Source of the DNA: Morinoia aosen
Lineage: Eukaryota > Arthropoda > Malacostraca > Amphipoda > Talitridae
Assembly: GCA_030386875.1 (NCBI GenBank)
Contig: CM059574.1
Coordinates: 7,509,934-7,573,933, forward strand
DNA: 64,000 bases
Reading direction: 5' to 3'
The notes below the pieces were generated by a model, which was not told where the DNA came from, made no database searches, and saw nothing but the letters and a program-made list of their open reading frames with translations. Positions within the stretch are counted from its first letter, which is position 1. Each line of letters starts with the position of its first letter. Position numbers and translations under genes: made by a program. This document shows positions 40,497 through 52,082 of the stretch, in pieces.

Positions 40497-40824
40497 TGTT
40501 CCGTCCCTTTCCATGTACAGGTCGAAACTAACGCGAATGAGGTTCGGGAGTGACGATGCAGTAACGTAGTTATCCTTTATTGGTACTTCAGAAATTGCTA
40601 CAGGCTTCGGTATTGGCAAGAATCTGTTAGATCGGATGATAGGGGCTAATACGAGTGATGTTACTTCTATAATGCATCTGTGATCTGTACAGGTGCTTCC
40701 TCGACGGTCACGCTTCCACTACGAAGAGCGACGTCTCTTTTAATGTGCTACCTCTACGGCAGGCCACCGCTAGTGAACGGCGATGTCTCTTGCCGATTCT
40801 ATTTATATACTCGGCGGGCGCACA
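40497..40824 (-). repeat. gypsy-2 5' LTR (328 bp)
   Basis: Same sequence as 31349-31677 apart from one substitution (GCTAC against GGTAC) and one missing T. TATATAAATAG at plus 40799-40809; AATAAA at plus 40576-40581. It would drive transcription leftward. Confidence 0.92.
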
Positions 40825-41488
40825 CTTGATAGGTCTCACATCTTTTTTGCTTTATTCTTTTTCGGTTAACAAAATGCTTCAAGTTTTGTAAATAAATGTC
40901 TAAAATTTTTAATTGAAAACGACAAATCTTATTATATATTAGCCTATTTTCGTGGCTTCAAATGCAACGCCTTCAAACTGGACCAGAGTTTGTTGCCGCA
41001 CGATGTAAATATTTGACCAGCAGAATTTGATAATAATCATAGTACGTACTTTCAAAGTCATTTGCGTCATCCAAAGCATATATTACTATTTCTATTTCTA
41101 ATATTAATTCAAAGCAGGGTAAAGTTTTTCTGGAAATAAGGAAGGTTTCACAATTTAATGGGTTATTTGCTACGGGCTTTGGCAGTGTGCCTGCATCTTA
41201 AAAAATTAAATCTGTTAAATTTGATGTATCTCGAGCGCACTGTTAAGTGGAAATAACTGTGCATTCCGACGTAATTAACCAAACTCTCGATAATTTTATT
41301 CCTCGAAATAGTTTTGCTCTAACAAATGAATGATGGGATAAAAAGCTTCACCGAAATAGGGTGTGATGAAACTAAAGGGTTGTATCATTTGTAAACTATA
41401 TTTAATTAAGAAGCTGCATTTCGGTGTCTTGTTTTCTGAATTTCAAAATGGGCGTCTTAGATCTGTTTACCTTCTACCTTTCTTGCAG
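40825..41488 (+). other. Upstream non-coding region
   Basis: No gene seen. It ends in a strong splice acceptor (CCTTCTACCTTTCTTGCAG at 41470-41488), so it is probably an intron of the following gene. Confidence 0.5.
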
Positions 41489-42175
41489 AGAAGGTTCTTC
41501 CTCCAAGGTCATGGCTTCGGGGAAGGTATTTCTCCAAATTTGCCTCATAATCTTGGTGATTTGGAACGTCTCAACCAAAACATCAGTTTTCACCGCGCAA
41601 AGTTCAATTCATGATCCTTTCCTGGACAACATTGCAAGACAAAAGAAATTGGCCCCAATGATGTCTTCTCAAACAGTGTCCGCAAAGAAAAGTCGTTGTA
41701 TGAGCAAAAGCGAGAAATCTCTGCCTCATCGGAAAATTCGAGTGATGGAAGACTGCGATTTTCTTTCAGAAATTTGAGCACAAGCGAGCGTGAGAAAAGT
41801 TATAATGTCCAGAACCAAAAAACAGCTGCCAGTCACGGAGGAATTTTGGAAGAACAGTCTTTTACTAACGGGACATTGTCTCCTACTCGGGAAAGATTGT
41901 CAGCTAATATCGCTGAAAATTTTTTGACACTTGAAAGTACACTTAAAAAAGACAAAACAAGCACTACTGAGTCAGTGTACAATTCAGAACAAAATTTTTA
42001 TCTTTTTATCCAAAGTACACAATCAAAAAACCATTATTTGCAAAACGAACGCATGAAGAGGAACCTAAACTTTGAAAAAGAGCCAATGAGGAAAACCGCT
42101 CGAATGACTGCTGCTGTGAAGAGCTGCGATGTTGAGGAAAGCCCTGGTTGCATCGCATGGCAATCTGAATGCAAA
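41489..42175 (+). CDS. Candidate host exon: secreted protein with signal peptide (frameshifted)
   Basis: The exon starts after TTTCTTGCAG and ends before GTGAGTATATG. The ATG at 41511 opens a classic signal peptide (MASGKVFLQICLIILVIWNV, cleavage perhaps after SVFTA), then SSIHDPFLDNIARQ. That frame stops at 41775-41777. A second frame is open from about 41650 to the donor and reads like the continuation: NSVRKEKSLYEQKREIS, SSDGRLRFSFRNLS, LSPTRERLSANIAENF and CDVEESPGCIAWQSECK. A single indel at about 41640-41660 would join them. Either this is a pseudogene, the sequence has an error, or only one frame is real. It lies upstream of lectin-like exons at 49 and 59 kb. Family not recognised. Confidence 0.5.
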
Positions 42176-42492
42176 GTGAGTATATGTTTTGTTCCTTCTG
42201 CTGCACCTATTCCTGTTCTTCTGATACATCTGATGAGCAACGATGACATAGTTCACAATTAATTTGCTTTATTTCTCAAACTGTAGGATGCTGATGCTTT
42301 TTAAATTATATCAGTTCATAGTTGTATGATTATACCTTGTCACACAAACTCAAAGGCTTCGCATCTCTAAGCAAAATTAAAGATCTTATTTATCAAATAT
42401 AATAAAACCAAGTGGAATTTAATTTTAACGCGAGAAAAATAAGTTTCTAATATTGGGACCAATTTTAAATAACAGTTATAAAAACATGCCTT
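42176..42492 (+). other. Presumed intron sequence left of the LTR element
   Basis: AT-rich; no gene or repeat. It follows a GTGAGT donor. Confidence 0.5.
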
Positions 42493-43695
42493 TGTTGTGA
42501 TCTTATCACAACGTAAGGATCTTTCGAAGGAGGACGCTCCACTATTCAAAATGATTCAAAGCGGCCAGAGAGAGACGTCGTATGCCGCAGAAACGGTTAT
42601 CAGACTTCGCGAGTCGTTCTAAGTAGTTATTCTTCTTCCCCTTTATATCTCCTCTACGTCGACTCCGAGATCGCGGAAGAAGCAAAGACATCAACGGACT
42701 GAAGGAGCTGCCGAATACCGACACAAGAGAGATTCTTCACTGTTATTTCTGTCATTATTCAATAGCCCATGTTAATTAGATCATTTGTGCGGTTAGCGAG
42801 AATTAATGTTTCCCTTTGCTTATATAATTCGATACGCTAAAGTCGTGCATAATCGCTTGATTGAGGAATAATCTGTATTGAGATTACAATGTAAGCTGCC
42901 GCTTTGAGAAGGGCGTGACGCTGAACGACCGAGAGGGTAAGCTCCCAGCGCAAGAGTCAGTACGTCCGAGGCCTCCCTCAGAGAAAGAACGCCTTAACAC
43001 ATCTTGAACGCCTGCCTTCGGGCTAGGCACTGTTTCTCCTTTGAAATGTGTACTACTAGTGATTCCTCATACCTGTTAAATTAAAGTAATTGATAAATGT
43101 CTCGGCGTACACACGATATAGCCATCTTCCGGATTTCGAAACAAAGCTAAGTCCATCATGTCATATGTCCATTAGGTAAAATCCTCATTGCCTCCCTTCT
43201 GGGCGTAGGATTATCGTTATTATGCCTTAAGCATTCACTTATATCGTTTTTGCCTTCAGCATATATTATGTTTTTGCCTTCAGCTTATGTAATCGTTTCG
43301 CCTTCAGCATATTGTGTCCTTGCCATCAGCGTGTATTAAATATTAATAAAATGTAACTTAGCGCGTTAGGTCTACTTCACTTTTAGAATATCCTTTTGTA
43401 ATGAGATTAGGGAATAAATATCGATGTGCGATTGTGTATAATTTCCTGCTGGTTAGGAAGATGAGTTATCATGATCTGTGGAGAGATACTCCACGCTACC
43501 AATTTATACCAATCTATACCATTCATTGCCGTTCATTCTTTAATTAAATTTATGGACATTGAAAAGTCCCACTTTATCTACGTTAACCTAAAATAAAAGA
43601 ACGTGATTAATAAATCACGACCATCAAAAGAGAGCCATTTATACGAAAAAGATGAAAAGAGAATAAAGAGTGACATAAGAGAAGGCTCCATAACA
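42493..43695 (+). repeat. LARD-like element 5' LTR (1203 bp)
   Basis: It begins with a perfect small hairpin (TTGTGATCTTATCACAA). It includes four imperfect TTGCCTTCAGC units at about 43248-43332. A 60-residue minus-strand ORF (42542-42724) recurs in both LTRs only because the LTRs are copies. Confidence 0.9.
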
Positions 43696-46600
43696 TTTGG
43701 TGAGCAGCGGTAGTGGATTTTGATTCCTATTTTCTGAATAAGAGTTAAAATTCCCTTACCCTCTGCCTCCGAAACGCTCGCGCATACAAAAACAAAATAA
43801 ATTAAATAAACCTCCAACAGATCTTGATAAATTCATCTCCACGTTAGGGTATTTGTATAATCTAATATTTCATGTATGTGTTTGATAAAATTCTAATTCA
43901 TTTCTGTGAACCTATTATTGCTATGTGTTTATTTTTCTTTTTATTTTATTTCTGTGAGATCATTTACAATGCATTTTATAATCCACCATTTACGTGTGAA
44001 CTTTATTTTAATAACTAATTAAAATTTACTTCATGTAACAACCATTAGTAGGCGTGCATTGATTGTTACGTATCAATTCTCTTAATATGTCAAATCGTTT
44101 GATTGTGAGGAATATGATAATATGAATTTACCTTCTGATCCAAGAGCGTTCAATTACTAAAGGCCAATTTGACAACGTGAATCATTCGATTATTTACGAT
44201 GCGGGATAACTGCACTCCAATGAATTATGTAAAATTATGATTTACCGTGTAAATTTCTCCAATTTACCATGTAACTCTCTTTCATGACTCTAAACGGACG
44301 CTATTTTGTCATTTTGTTTTGATTTGTACTGAACGTGCTATTCATTTTAAACCCTGAATCTCCGTATCACAAAAAAAATTACATTTATAAAATAAACCAT
44401 AAATTGAAATTTTCTTCTAATTCGGTTTATAAATGACCTTCAGTAAATCATCTCCTTGAAATTCAATCATATTTACACGAAAAGAAAATTCATTTTAGAA
44501 GTAAACTTATTTTAGTCAGGAATTATTTACATGATTAAAAATTCAAATTCATATATATCGTAGATATTATGATGCTAAATCTATGGCAACCTTTTCATTC
44601 AGACGTCCGTGTGTAAATCACAATTTCAATGCGTTTTTTTAACATGTATTTTAACCATATAATCATCACGAATGTTGCTTAAATGTGTGTGTTGAGATGT
44701 GGGAGAATGTACGAGACCAGCTAGCAGTGTGGTACTCTGGTCTGAGTCTGTGCGCAGAACGCCTGTTGTTTAGAAACAACCCTGTACGACGCCCCCCTTT
44801 TCTCCGGCAGTCAGCCTCCGACTGGCTCCCCCTCTCCCTCTCTTCCATCTCAATCTCCATCTCCCTCTTTTCTGTTCCAACTGTAACGATCGCTTCACGA
44901 ATTCTATCTCGATCAACAGCACCTTGAAAACTTATATGATAAACTTGAATTTAGTAGAGGTAAATGTTTAGTGCGAAGATAACATTGTAAACATGATGCG
45001 TGCTAATTAGTGCGAAGATAACATTGTAAACATGATGCGTGGTAACGTAAATAATCATAGTTGATTTAAGATTTTGAATTTACATATGCAAATTTTATTT
45101 TCTCGAACACGATTTAAATAATTGAATCACTTATGTTCATCAAAATTATCTCTCAACGAGGAGAACGTTATGAGAATTTAAAATATCTCAACAGTATAAT
45201 ACTGGAATTTAGGATGAAATAAATTTGTGATCTTTATTGATGTACGCTTCACGTTCAATTTAAATTTACTGGAACATTTTGTTAATGACTTACTCAACGT
45301 GAATGCACCATTTAAAATTTTTGCTTCGCATCGTATAAGATTACGATACCACTTCGAAACGGGAACGTAGTTTAAGCTCGATGTGTTTTGAGACAAATCC
45401 CCAAACATCGCTTAGCTTGAGGCTGCCGCTACCTCGCACCCTCTCTCCCCCTTGTTCTATTCCTTGAACCCTCGGCTAGCTCCCTTCTTCGCTCTCGTTC
45501 AAAGAAAAGGCCTAACTGTCATACGAACATGCTTTACCTCGCGAGTTCGATACCAGACTTGGATACTCGCCGTCTTTTGATCACCTCTTTACGCAACAGT
45601 TTTTACGCTGAAAGATTCAATAATTTTGAACCTAGGATAAATTACTTAATGATTTGAGATTTGATGTAATATTGTGAACATGTGATAAATAATAGCGTGA
45701 GTGTGTAATAATTTCATTCATTTAAAAATTTGAATTTACTTGTCATATGAAGAATTTTGTTAACAGATCACGACTTAAAGATAAATGAATAACGCTTTAT
45801 GCGCATAAAATACTTCTCCGAAATCGGGTGATAGCGTAAATATCAGCGTCATGTGATTTAAGTGATGAAATATCTCGTCATCTGGAAAATGGGGTTTGTA
45901 ACAAATTTAAGATTCGATCATGGTGAAAACACCCTTGATGTTAATCTAATCGCAGAAGTTCTTCGTCATATGACACACTCAACGTGAATGTAATACTAGG
46001 GAAATTCTGTTTTTCCTCTCTACGAAATGTTTTAGAGTTTAACGTCATAAGCGAACAGTGGAAGTACCGAAATAGGTTTAAGCTCAATGTGTGTCCTGTT
46101 TGTAAGCACAGAAGGGTGGTATGAGACGAGATGTTTGGGCATATGTCCGCGTGTGATGGTGGCTTGTCTGGGAATGAATAAAATTCACAAGAACGATAAA
46201 TAACAATAACGGTAATTTCAGCTGATGCCGTGGGCTCTGCGAGCGGACGGGGTGGACTGCTGCGTCTTCATTACCAGCCCCACACAACCAGTCCACTCTC
46301 TACCTCGATGCCTAAGCTACCACACTTGCTGCGGATTTCGCGTTCATGTGGTCCGCGCTAAGTGTCGACATGGCTCGGACGTGGACGTGGCAGCGGCGAC
46401 GCAACAACGGGGCATTGGCGGCAACAACAACAACAACACTCCGACGAGCTCAACGCACGAGCGCGGAGAAAACGTCGTAGAAAATGGTCCGCTCAGACGC
46501 TGCTCGGCGATACTTCAGCGACAAGAACAGTCTAAGCTCAACGCACGACCTCGAGGAAAACGACGAAAGAAAACCGTCCGCCAGTTGACTGGGTCAACTA

Positions 46601-47288
46601 CTTTAAAATTTTCTGGGAGGATATTTCGAATCACGGAACCTGAGTGGAGATAACATCGGCAAGAAGAAGAGGGAAACTCGACTACGACGAAGCTCCGGGA
46701 TATACCAGCGCATCATGAACAAGGAAATGAACTACAACTACAAAGATTTTGATGATCTTCTTGCGACATCGGCGTGTCTTCGTGGCTGTTTAAAATAAGT
46801 CTTCAGGACTCAAAAATAAAACCCCATCGCGAAGGAGATCGCGTATGATAAGGCGCGGTTAAAATGACTTTCTTGAACACAGGCATTGCGAGGATGTCTA
46901 TCCTTCCACATAATTGGATGCTGCTGAAGTATGATCACGGCGACCGAGACTTTAATTGTCCCGTGTCCTTTAATGAAATTTTTATCTCATTGAATATTTT
47001 CTAGAAATATTCCGCGTACTGGAGAAGTCTTCGCTGTGCATCTACGGGGACTATCGCTTGCCAAAAGCGTACGTGGAACATAGCCTTGTCGGAGGACTTC
47101 GATTCAGAGCTCGTCAGAAGAGCAAATCCAGTAATCGCTGCCGTAAAAATCATCACAGCTGGATTGCGTGGATATAAAAAAAAAGAAAGGATCCAACTTA
47201 TCAACGTTTTCCTCTACCACGGCACGCAAAAGCTGTAGAGAAAGTCACGATCAGGAGATCGTCTTCTTCAAACGACGACGGGGAGAGA
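43696..47288 (+). other. Internal region of the LARD-like element
   Basis: Mostly non-coding. It contains a 39-bp direct duplication (44968-45045, GTGCGAAGATAACATTG in each unit), pyrimidine-rich CTCCATCTCC tracts (about 44820-44870) and a GC-richer part at 46200-46650 with the only sizeable ORF. No retroviral enzyme motif is visible in any frame. Confidence 0.7.
46225..46653 (+). CDS. Unrecognised basic ORF, 142 residues, in the LARD-like element
   Basis: The N-terminal half has cysteines (DCCVF, CCGFRVHVV). The C-terminal half is Q/N/R-rich with an AAC-coded N run (GNNNNNTP) and a strongly basic PRGKRRKK stretch. Composition is low-complexity and GC-rich relative to its surroundings. It could be a remnant of a nucleic-acid-binding gag-like protein, or a chance ORF in a structured GC-rich RNA region. 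No homolog recognised. Confidence 0.25.
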   Translation: MPWALRADGVDCCVFITSPTQPVHSLPRCLSYHTCCGFRVHVVRAKCRHGSDVDVAAATQQRGIGGNNNNNTPTSSTHERGENVVENGPLRRCSAILQRQEQSKLNARPRGKRRKKTVRQLTGSTTLKFSGRIFRITEPEWR

Positions 47289-48491
47289 TGTTGTGATCTT
47301 ATCACAACGTAAGGATCTTTCGAAGGAGGACGCTCCACTATTCGAAATGATTCAAAGCGGCCAGAGAGAGACGTCGTATGCCGCAGAAACGGTTATCAGA
47401 CTTCGCGAGTCGTTCTAAGTAGTTATTCTTCTTCCCCTTTATATCTCCTCTACGTCGACTCCGAGATCGCGGAAGAAGCAAAGACATCAACGGACTGAAG
47501 GAGCTGCCGAATACCGACACAAGAGAGATTCTTCACTGTTATTTCTGTCATTATTCAATAGCCCATGTTAATTAGATCATTTGTGCGGTTAGCGAGAATT
47601 AATGTTTCCCTTTGCTTATATAATTCGATACGCTAAAGTCGTGCATAATCGCTTGATTGAGGAATAATCTGTATTGAGATTACAATGTAAGCTGCCGCTT
47701 TGAGAAGGGCGTGACGCTGAACGACCGAGAGGGTAAGCTCCCAGCGCAAGAGTCAGTACGTCCGAGGCCTCCCTCAGAGAAAGAACGCCTTAACACATCT
47801 TGAACGCCTGCCTTCGGGCTAGGCACTGTTTCTCCTTTGAAATGTGTACTACTAGTGATTCCTCATACCTGTTAAATTAAAGTAATTGATAAATGTCTCG
47901 GCGTACACACGATATAGCCATCTTCCGGATTTCGAAACAAAGCTAAGTCCATCATGTCATATGTCCATTAGGTAACATCCTCATTGCCTCCCTTCTGGGC
48001 GTAGGATTATCGTTATTATGCCTTAAGCATTCACTTATATCGTTTTTGCCTTCAGCATATATTATGTTTTTGCCTTCAGCTTATGTAATCGTTTCGCCTT
48101 CAGCATATTGTGTCCTTGCCATCAGCGTGTATTAAATATTAATAAAATGTAACTTAGCGCGTTAGGTCTACTTCACTTTTAGAATATCCTTTTGTAATGA
48201 GATTAGGGAATAAATATCGATGTGCGATTGTGTATAATTTCCTGCTGGTTAGGAAGATGAGTTATCATGATCTGTGGAGAGATACTCCACGCTACCAATT
48301 TATACCAATCTATACCATTCATTGCCGTTCATTCTTTAATTAAATTTATGGACATTGAAAAGTCCCACTTTATCTACGTTAACCTAAAATAAAAGATAGT
48401 GATTAATAAATCACGACCATCAAAAGAGAGCCATTTATACGAAAAAGATGAAAAGAGAATAAAGAGTGACATAAGAGAAGGCTCCATAACA
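47289..48491 (+). repeat. LARD-like element 3' LTR (1203 bp)
   Basis: Direct copy of 42493-43695 with the same length. Preceded by ACGGGGAGAGA. Confidence 0.9.
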
Positions 48492-49084
48492 CCTTAGCAT
48501 GCGTTCATCACTCCCAAATGCGTCGTCTAACTCTTTATAACAGCTATTCAGTGAGCGGCCAAACTAAATTTGAGCTTTCCACTTTATTCTAGGTCAGAAT
48601 AACCCTTAGCTGCTTTTTCCGGGAAGAATTATTAACCAAATATGCCACGGTGAATGACCAATTCAGCTACCCAAGCCAATCCTGAGGTTTTTCGAACTGA
48701 AATTGATGCCTGATTGCAATAGTAAAATAAAATTTAGCATTACATTGAAGACGAGGCAGTTTTGGCCTCAAAATAAGTATGATACTCTGGATGCAATGAA
48801 AATATTGTTCACATTTGTAAGTGATGAATCACCGCGGATCAGTGGTAAAAATTCCTTTCAAATTGTCATATTCACGATGTTCTGCACACTGCTTCACAAA
48901 TTCCTTCCTGCTATAAAAAAATCACACCTTCTGTTAAATTAACCGATAAGTCGCTAATAAGCTACTTCATAACCAGGCATATCCTCAACAATTACATCAT
49001 TGAATAATCAAATTTATGAGACCAAAAAAATTAGAACTATCAAATTTAGAAATAATTTGAATGTAAATTTACAAAATCTGGCAG
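48492..49084 (+). other. Presumed intron right of the LTR element
   Basis: AT-rich. A 79-residue ORF (48703-48942) is not recognised. It ends with an acceptor-like CTGGCAG at 49078-49084. Confidence 0.5.
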
Positions 49085-49202
49085 AGTTGGTCGGAGGCGC
49101 ACCAGAGCTGCCGTCAGCTCGGCGGCTTACTCTTTGACCGCGCTGCCGTCGAGCTGCTGCGCAACAACTCCTCCATCTCCGTCGACAGGCGGTCTTGGCT
49201 CG
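49085..49202 (+). CDS. Candidate exon encoding part of a C-type-lectin-like domain
   Basis: A 118-bp GC-rich island in AT-rich DNA, preceded by TCTGGCAG and followed by GTAAGT. In the frame that starts with a complete codon it reads SWSEAHQSCRQLGGLL, then VELLRNNSSIS and ending RRSWLG. W-x-E-A-x-x-x-C-x-x-x-G-G-x-L is the first helix of C-type-lectin folds, and WLG could be the start of the WIGL strand. NNSS is a possible N-glycosylation site. Phase 0 at its start fits the phase-0 end of the exon at 41489-42175. The partner exons that complete the domain are not certain. Such secreted lectin-like proteins serve in adhesion or immunity in insects. Confidence 0.55.
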
Positions 49203-50028
49203 GTAAGTCCTGCGTACATCTTTATGCCCAACATTGAAAAAAGTTTTCATGTTCTCTTGTGAGTGTGTGCTATATATTTTTCGGAACTAGCTAGGGCCAA
49301 GGTGTTGAATAATTAATTTAGGCTTAGGAAAGTTTTTTTTGCACATGCCAGCCCCCTCTGATTTGGTCACAACTTTCAATCTATCCAACTTTCGTTCCAA
49401 ATGCAACGAAGAAAAAGAGCAGTCTTCCACAAGAGGAGACATGCTCAAGCGTGCTTCGGTTGAGGGGAGCAGACGTACACCTCCACACTAACCTGCAACA
49501 ACTCTCATTCAGTCCTAAGGATAAGCATCCGCCTCGGCATAGCTGTGTCAGCGCGGCTCACTTTTCTTGGATCGCGACATCGGTGTGATGGCTGAAGTCA
49601 CTTTCGGCTAAGTTCGACTTCGGGGGGACTACGCATCGGCAGCGGGGGAGGCAGAGGGGATCGTCTACTAAGACGACCACCACGGGGGAAGACATGGCCC
49701 ACCAGGATACTCCTCGTCTGAGGTTCGTTCGATGCCGTGCTCGGCACCTGCATCTGATCGTGTATCCGGGCTTGCGTTTCGCAAGCGCCTCTTAGACTAC
49801 CTCTTCTTCATTACAATTTGGCTGTGCAAATTACTTTCTTGAAGTCTAAATATATTATTCTCTGATTGTGGTACCGATTCGATAAAATTATTATTTTGTT
49901 ATAAGCAAGCTCACATTCAGCAAAATTATTACGATAAGTTGAGAAATTGAAGCTTGCCTAAATTCTACCACAATGATATTCTAAAATCTCGATGTTTGCC
50001 CATTTTCTTACAAATCTTTTATATGCAG
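49203..50028 (+). other. Presumed intron with a GC-rich segment
   Basis: No gene. A GC-rich stretch at about 49440-49800 (with GGCTTGCGTTTCGCAAGCGCC hairpin-like sequence near its right end) stands out in composition and may be an unknown repeat. Confidence 0.4.
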
Positions 50029-50214
50029 GTGGGGCGCAACAGTGCGGAGCAGGCCGGTCTCTCGCCGTGTCTCGCTCTTCCCTGCGCATTCGAGACTCGC
50101 CCGGCTCACGAATTGCTCCGCTGCTATCGCTGCACCCCCACGCAGTTTTCTGAGACTTCTCTCAGAGATCAAATTTATTTTTCTGGAGATTCTTTAAATA
50201 AAGAAAGCATTTAA
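50029..50214 (+). other. GC-rich candidate exon, weak
   Basis: It follows a pyrimidine-rich tract and ATATGCAG. The best frame (ORF 49954-50214) gives CLALPCAFETRPAHELLRC and ends in a stop. Joining in phase to the 49085-49202 exon gives a different frame that also stops. No family recognised, so exon status is doubtful. Confidence 0.25.
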
Positions 50215-51985
50215 GAGCCTTTACGGTTTCCAATCACTAAAGCGTTCTGTTTTACCCCATAATATTTGAGTAGCCAGCCTTTCAAATTTACATTAGAGAT
50301 TTTTTATATACAAGGTGCTTAGCTGCACACCACGTGATTTTCATCTGTATCTGTCAGACAGCAACAATTGTATCAGATATTTGACAGTAAAAGAGTATAT
50401 GATTCTGACACATATTTAGCTACTGTTATATCGGGCAAGTGCAGTTAGATTTGTTACGTACCAGCCGTAAGATCAAGTAGTTCATAACTGGGTCTACAGC
50501 AACGCGCTCGCTGCCACCGTCCAGTAAGATAGGACCATATGCTTTGTTTCGATGTAAATTAACCTCCACTTTCAATACAAACTTTCAGAGTTGAAACATG
50601 ATTATTGAATCATGTTTACCTCCACTTTGAAAACCGAAGTTTATGGTTCGCATCAACGACGCACTTGAATTACGTTCTTCATAGGGAAAATTTGTCCCTA
50701 TGTTTTTTCGATCGAAAAGAGAAACCATATCATAAAATAGAAAAACACAATATCGTTTAGTTTTTGCTTTCGAGAACTCACTCATAGCATAACAAGAATT
50801 CTTCAATTCATCCATTTGAAACTAAAATAAACCTCAGCTTTTCAAAAGCATTTGGAATTGATTATTTTGATTGGTTAAAACAGTCAAAACAAGTGTAGAA
50901 TAATGTTTGTTTGGCGTCTTTGTTAGTGTGATTTACTGATGCATTTAATTCACCTTTTTAAGTTCATAGTACAGTAATTCAAAATGAAAATAGTTTCATG
51001 CTCAAACCTAAAATTTGAATCATTTTATCCGGTAGTACGATTTAATTCTGAACAACTCCATTATTTTACTTAGCATTGCTTCATAATACACTCAGTGAAA
51101 AACGCAAACCTCACGTCGACTGCAGACTGCAGACCGTCGTATGCGATGAATATAATTATTTAAATTTTTGGTTTACCGAACATAATTCATCTTAGGTATT
51201 TCAGCTTGACTTTAAATTTTAGCATTAAGTAAGTCAGCAATAAATTACTTTATTGGGTGCATTATAGTTTCGGAGTCATTCGTACTTTTGTCCTAATTAT
51301 TGGGTAGGCAAATTTAAATCAATGTTCTTTAAAGTAGTTTTCTAAAAATATGTTTTAGTTTATCTCCTGGGCATTTTAATTCACAATTTTTATTATGATT
51401 CAATAAAAGTAATAATTTCTTTTCGTATTGCTTGAATACATTTTTTATCTCTATTTGTTTCAAATACAACTCTTAAAAATTAGAGATGCCAATGGAAGAG
51501 GTAATTATTTCCACCAGAACAGAAAGTTTTGCGTAAGGAAAAAAGCTTATATATATAGTTTACATATTTTGCAAAACAATTGATCCGATCTATTTTTCCC
51601 ACTTCTAAAAGATTCTTACATATATTAAAATACAAAAGTAGGGATTATCGAAGCAAACTCTGAACTTAGACCCCGGACTTAAAGTCCGGCCGATCAAAAT
51701 ACGAGAAGGCTATCTTGATAAATCCAAAACAGTAAATTTAAATCTTGGAGACTGCAGCGTTAAAACGAGTTGGTGAATAATAACTTTTGGAACCGTCTAA
51801 TGAGAGTTTTTTACGTGGAATCTGTGGAAAAAATATTGACCTCTGGAAATGATTGACCCACGCATTCGTGTACCATGGGCCAAAGTGCATGTTAGCTAGA
51901 TGACTGCGGAATAGCGATACGTTGTGTTGAGCGACAAATTATGGCGTAAAATTTTTGGGTGAGACAAAGTGAAATTATCACGCGT
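50215..51985. other. Non-coding sequence
   Basis: AT-rich. I see no gene or repeat. A 76-residue minus-strand ORF (50585-50815) has no known motif. Confidence 0.5.
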
Positions 51986-52082
51986 ACTGATAGTTTCAAG
52001 TTTAAGCCCAGTTACCAACTCATAGTTTTACGTTTAAATTCCCTTACCAACTGATAGTTTAAAGTTTAAACCCAGTTACCAA
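51986..52082 (+). repeat. Three 32-bp tandem repeats
   Basis: Units start at 51986, 52018 and 52050 with ACTSATAGTTT and end in TTACCA. Confidence 0.8.

Larger units (their letters stand above)
31349..40824 (-). mobile_element. gypsy-2: young, nearly intact Ty3/gypsy LTR retrotransposon (9.48 kb)
   Basis: The minus strand reads 5' LTR (40497-40824), PBS, leader, gag, pol (protease, RT, RNase H, IN), ORF3, polypurine tract and 3' LTR (31349-31677). CTTG flanks both sides as a 4-bp target duplication (31345-31348 and 40825-40828). By eye the two LTRs differ by one substitution and one 1-bp indel. All catalytic motifs are present. One single-base frameshift in pol is the only clear lesion. Order protease-RT-RNase H-IN places it in Ty3/gypsy; clade not determined. 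Confidence 0.93.
42493..48491 (+). mobile_element. LTR retrotransposon with 1203-bp LTRs and no recognisable pol (LARD-like)
   Basis: Two direct repeats of exactly 1203 bp (42493-43695 and 47289-48491) start TGTTGTGATC and end CCATAACA. CCTT flanks both ends as a 4-bp duplication. By eye the LTRs differ at only about four positions (for example ATTCAAAATG against ATTCGAAATG), so the insertion is young. A TGG-starting PBS candidate follows the left LTR (43698) and a purine-rich tract (ACGGGGAGAGA) precedes the right one. The 3.6-kb interior has no gag, protease, RT or integrase motif. It must have been mobilised in trans. Orientation is from PBS and PPT positions. Confidence 0.9.

Noticed and set aside
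42542..42724. 60-residue ORF present identically at 42542-42724 and 47338-47520
   Set aside because: Its conservation is explained by the two LTRs being copies; no motif.
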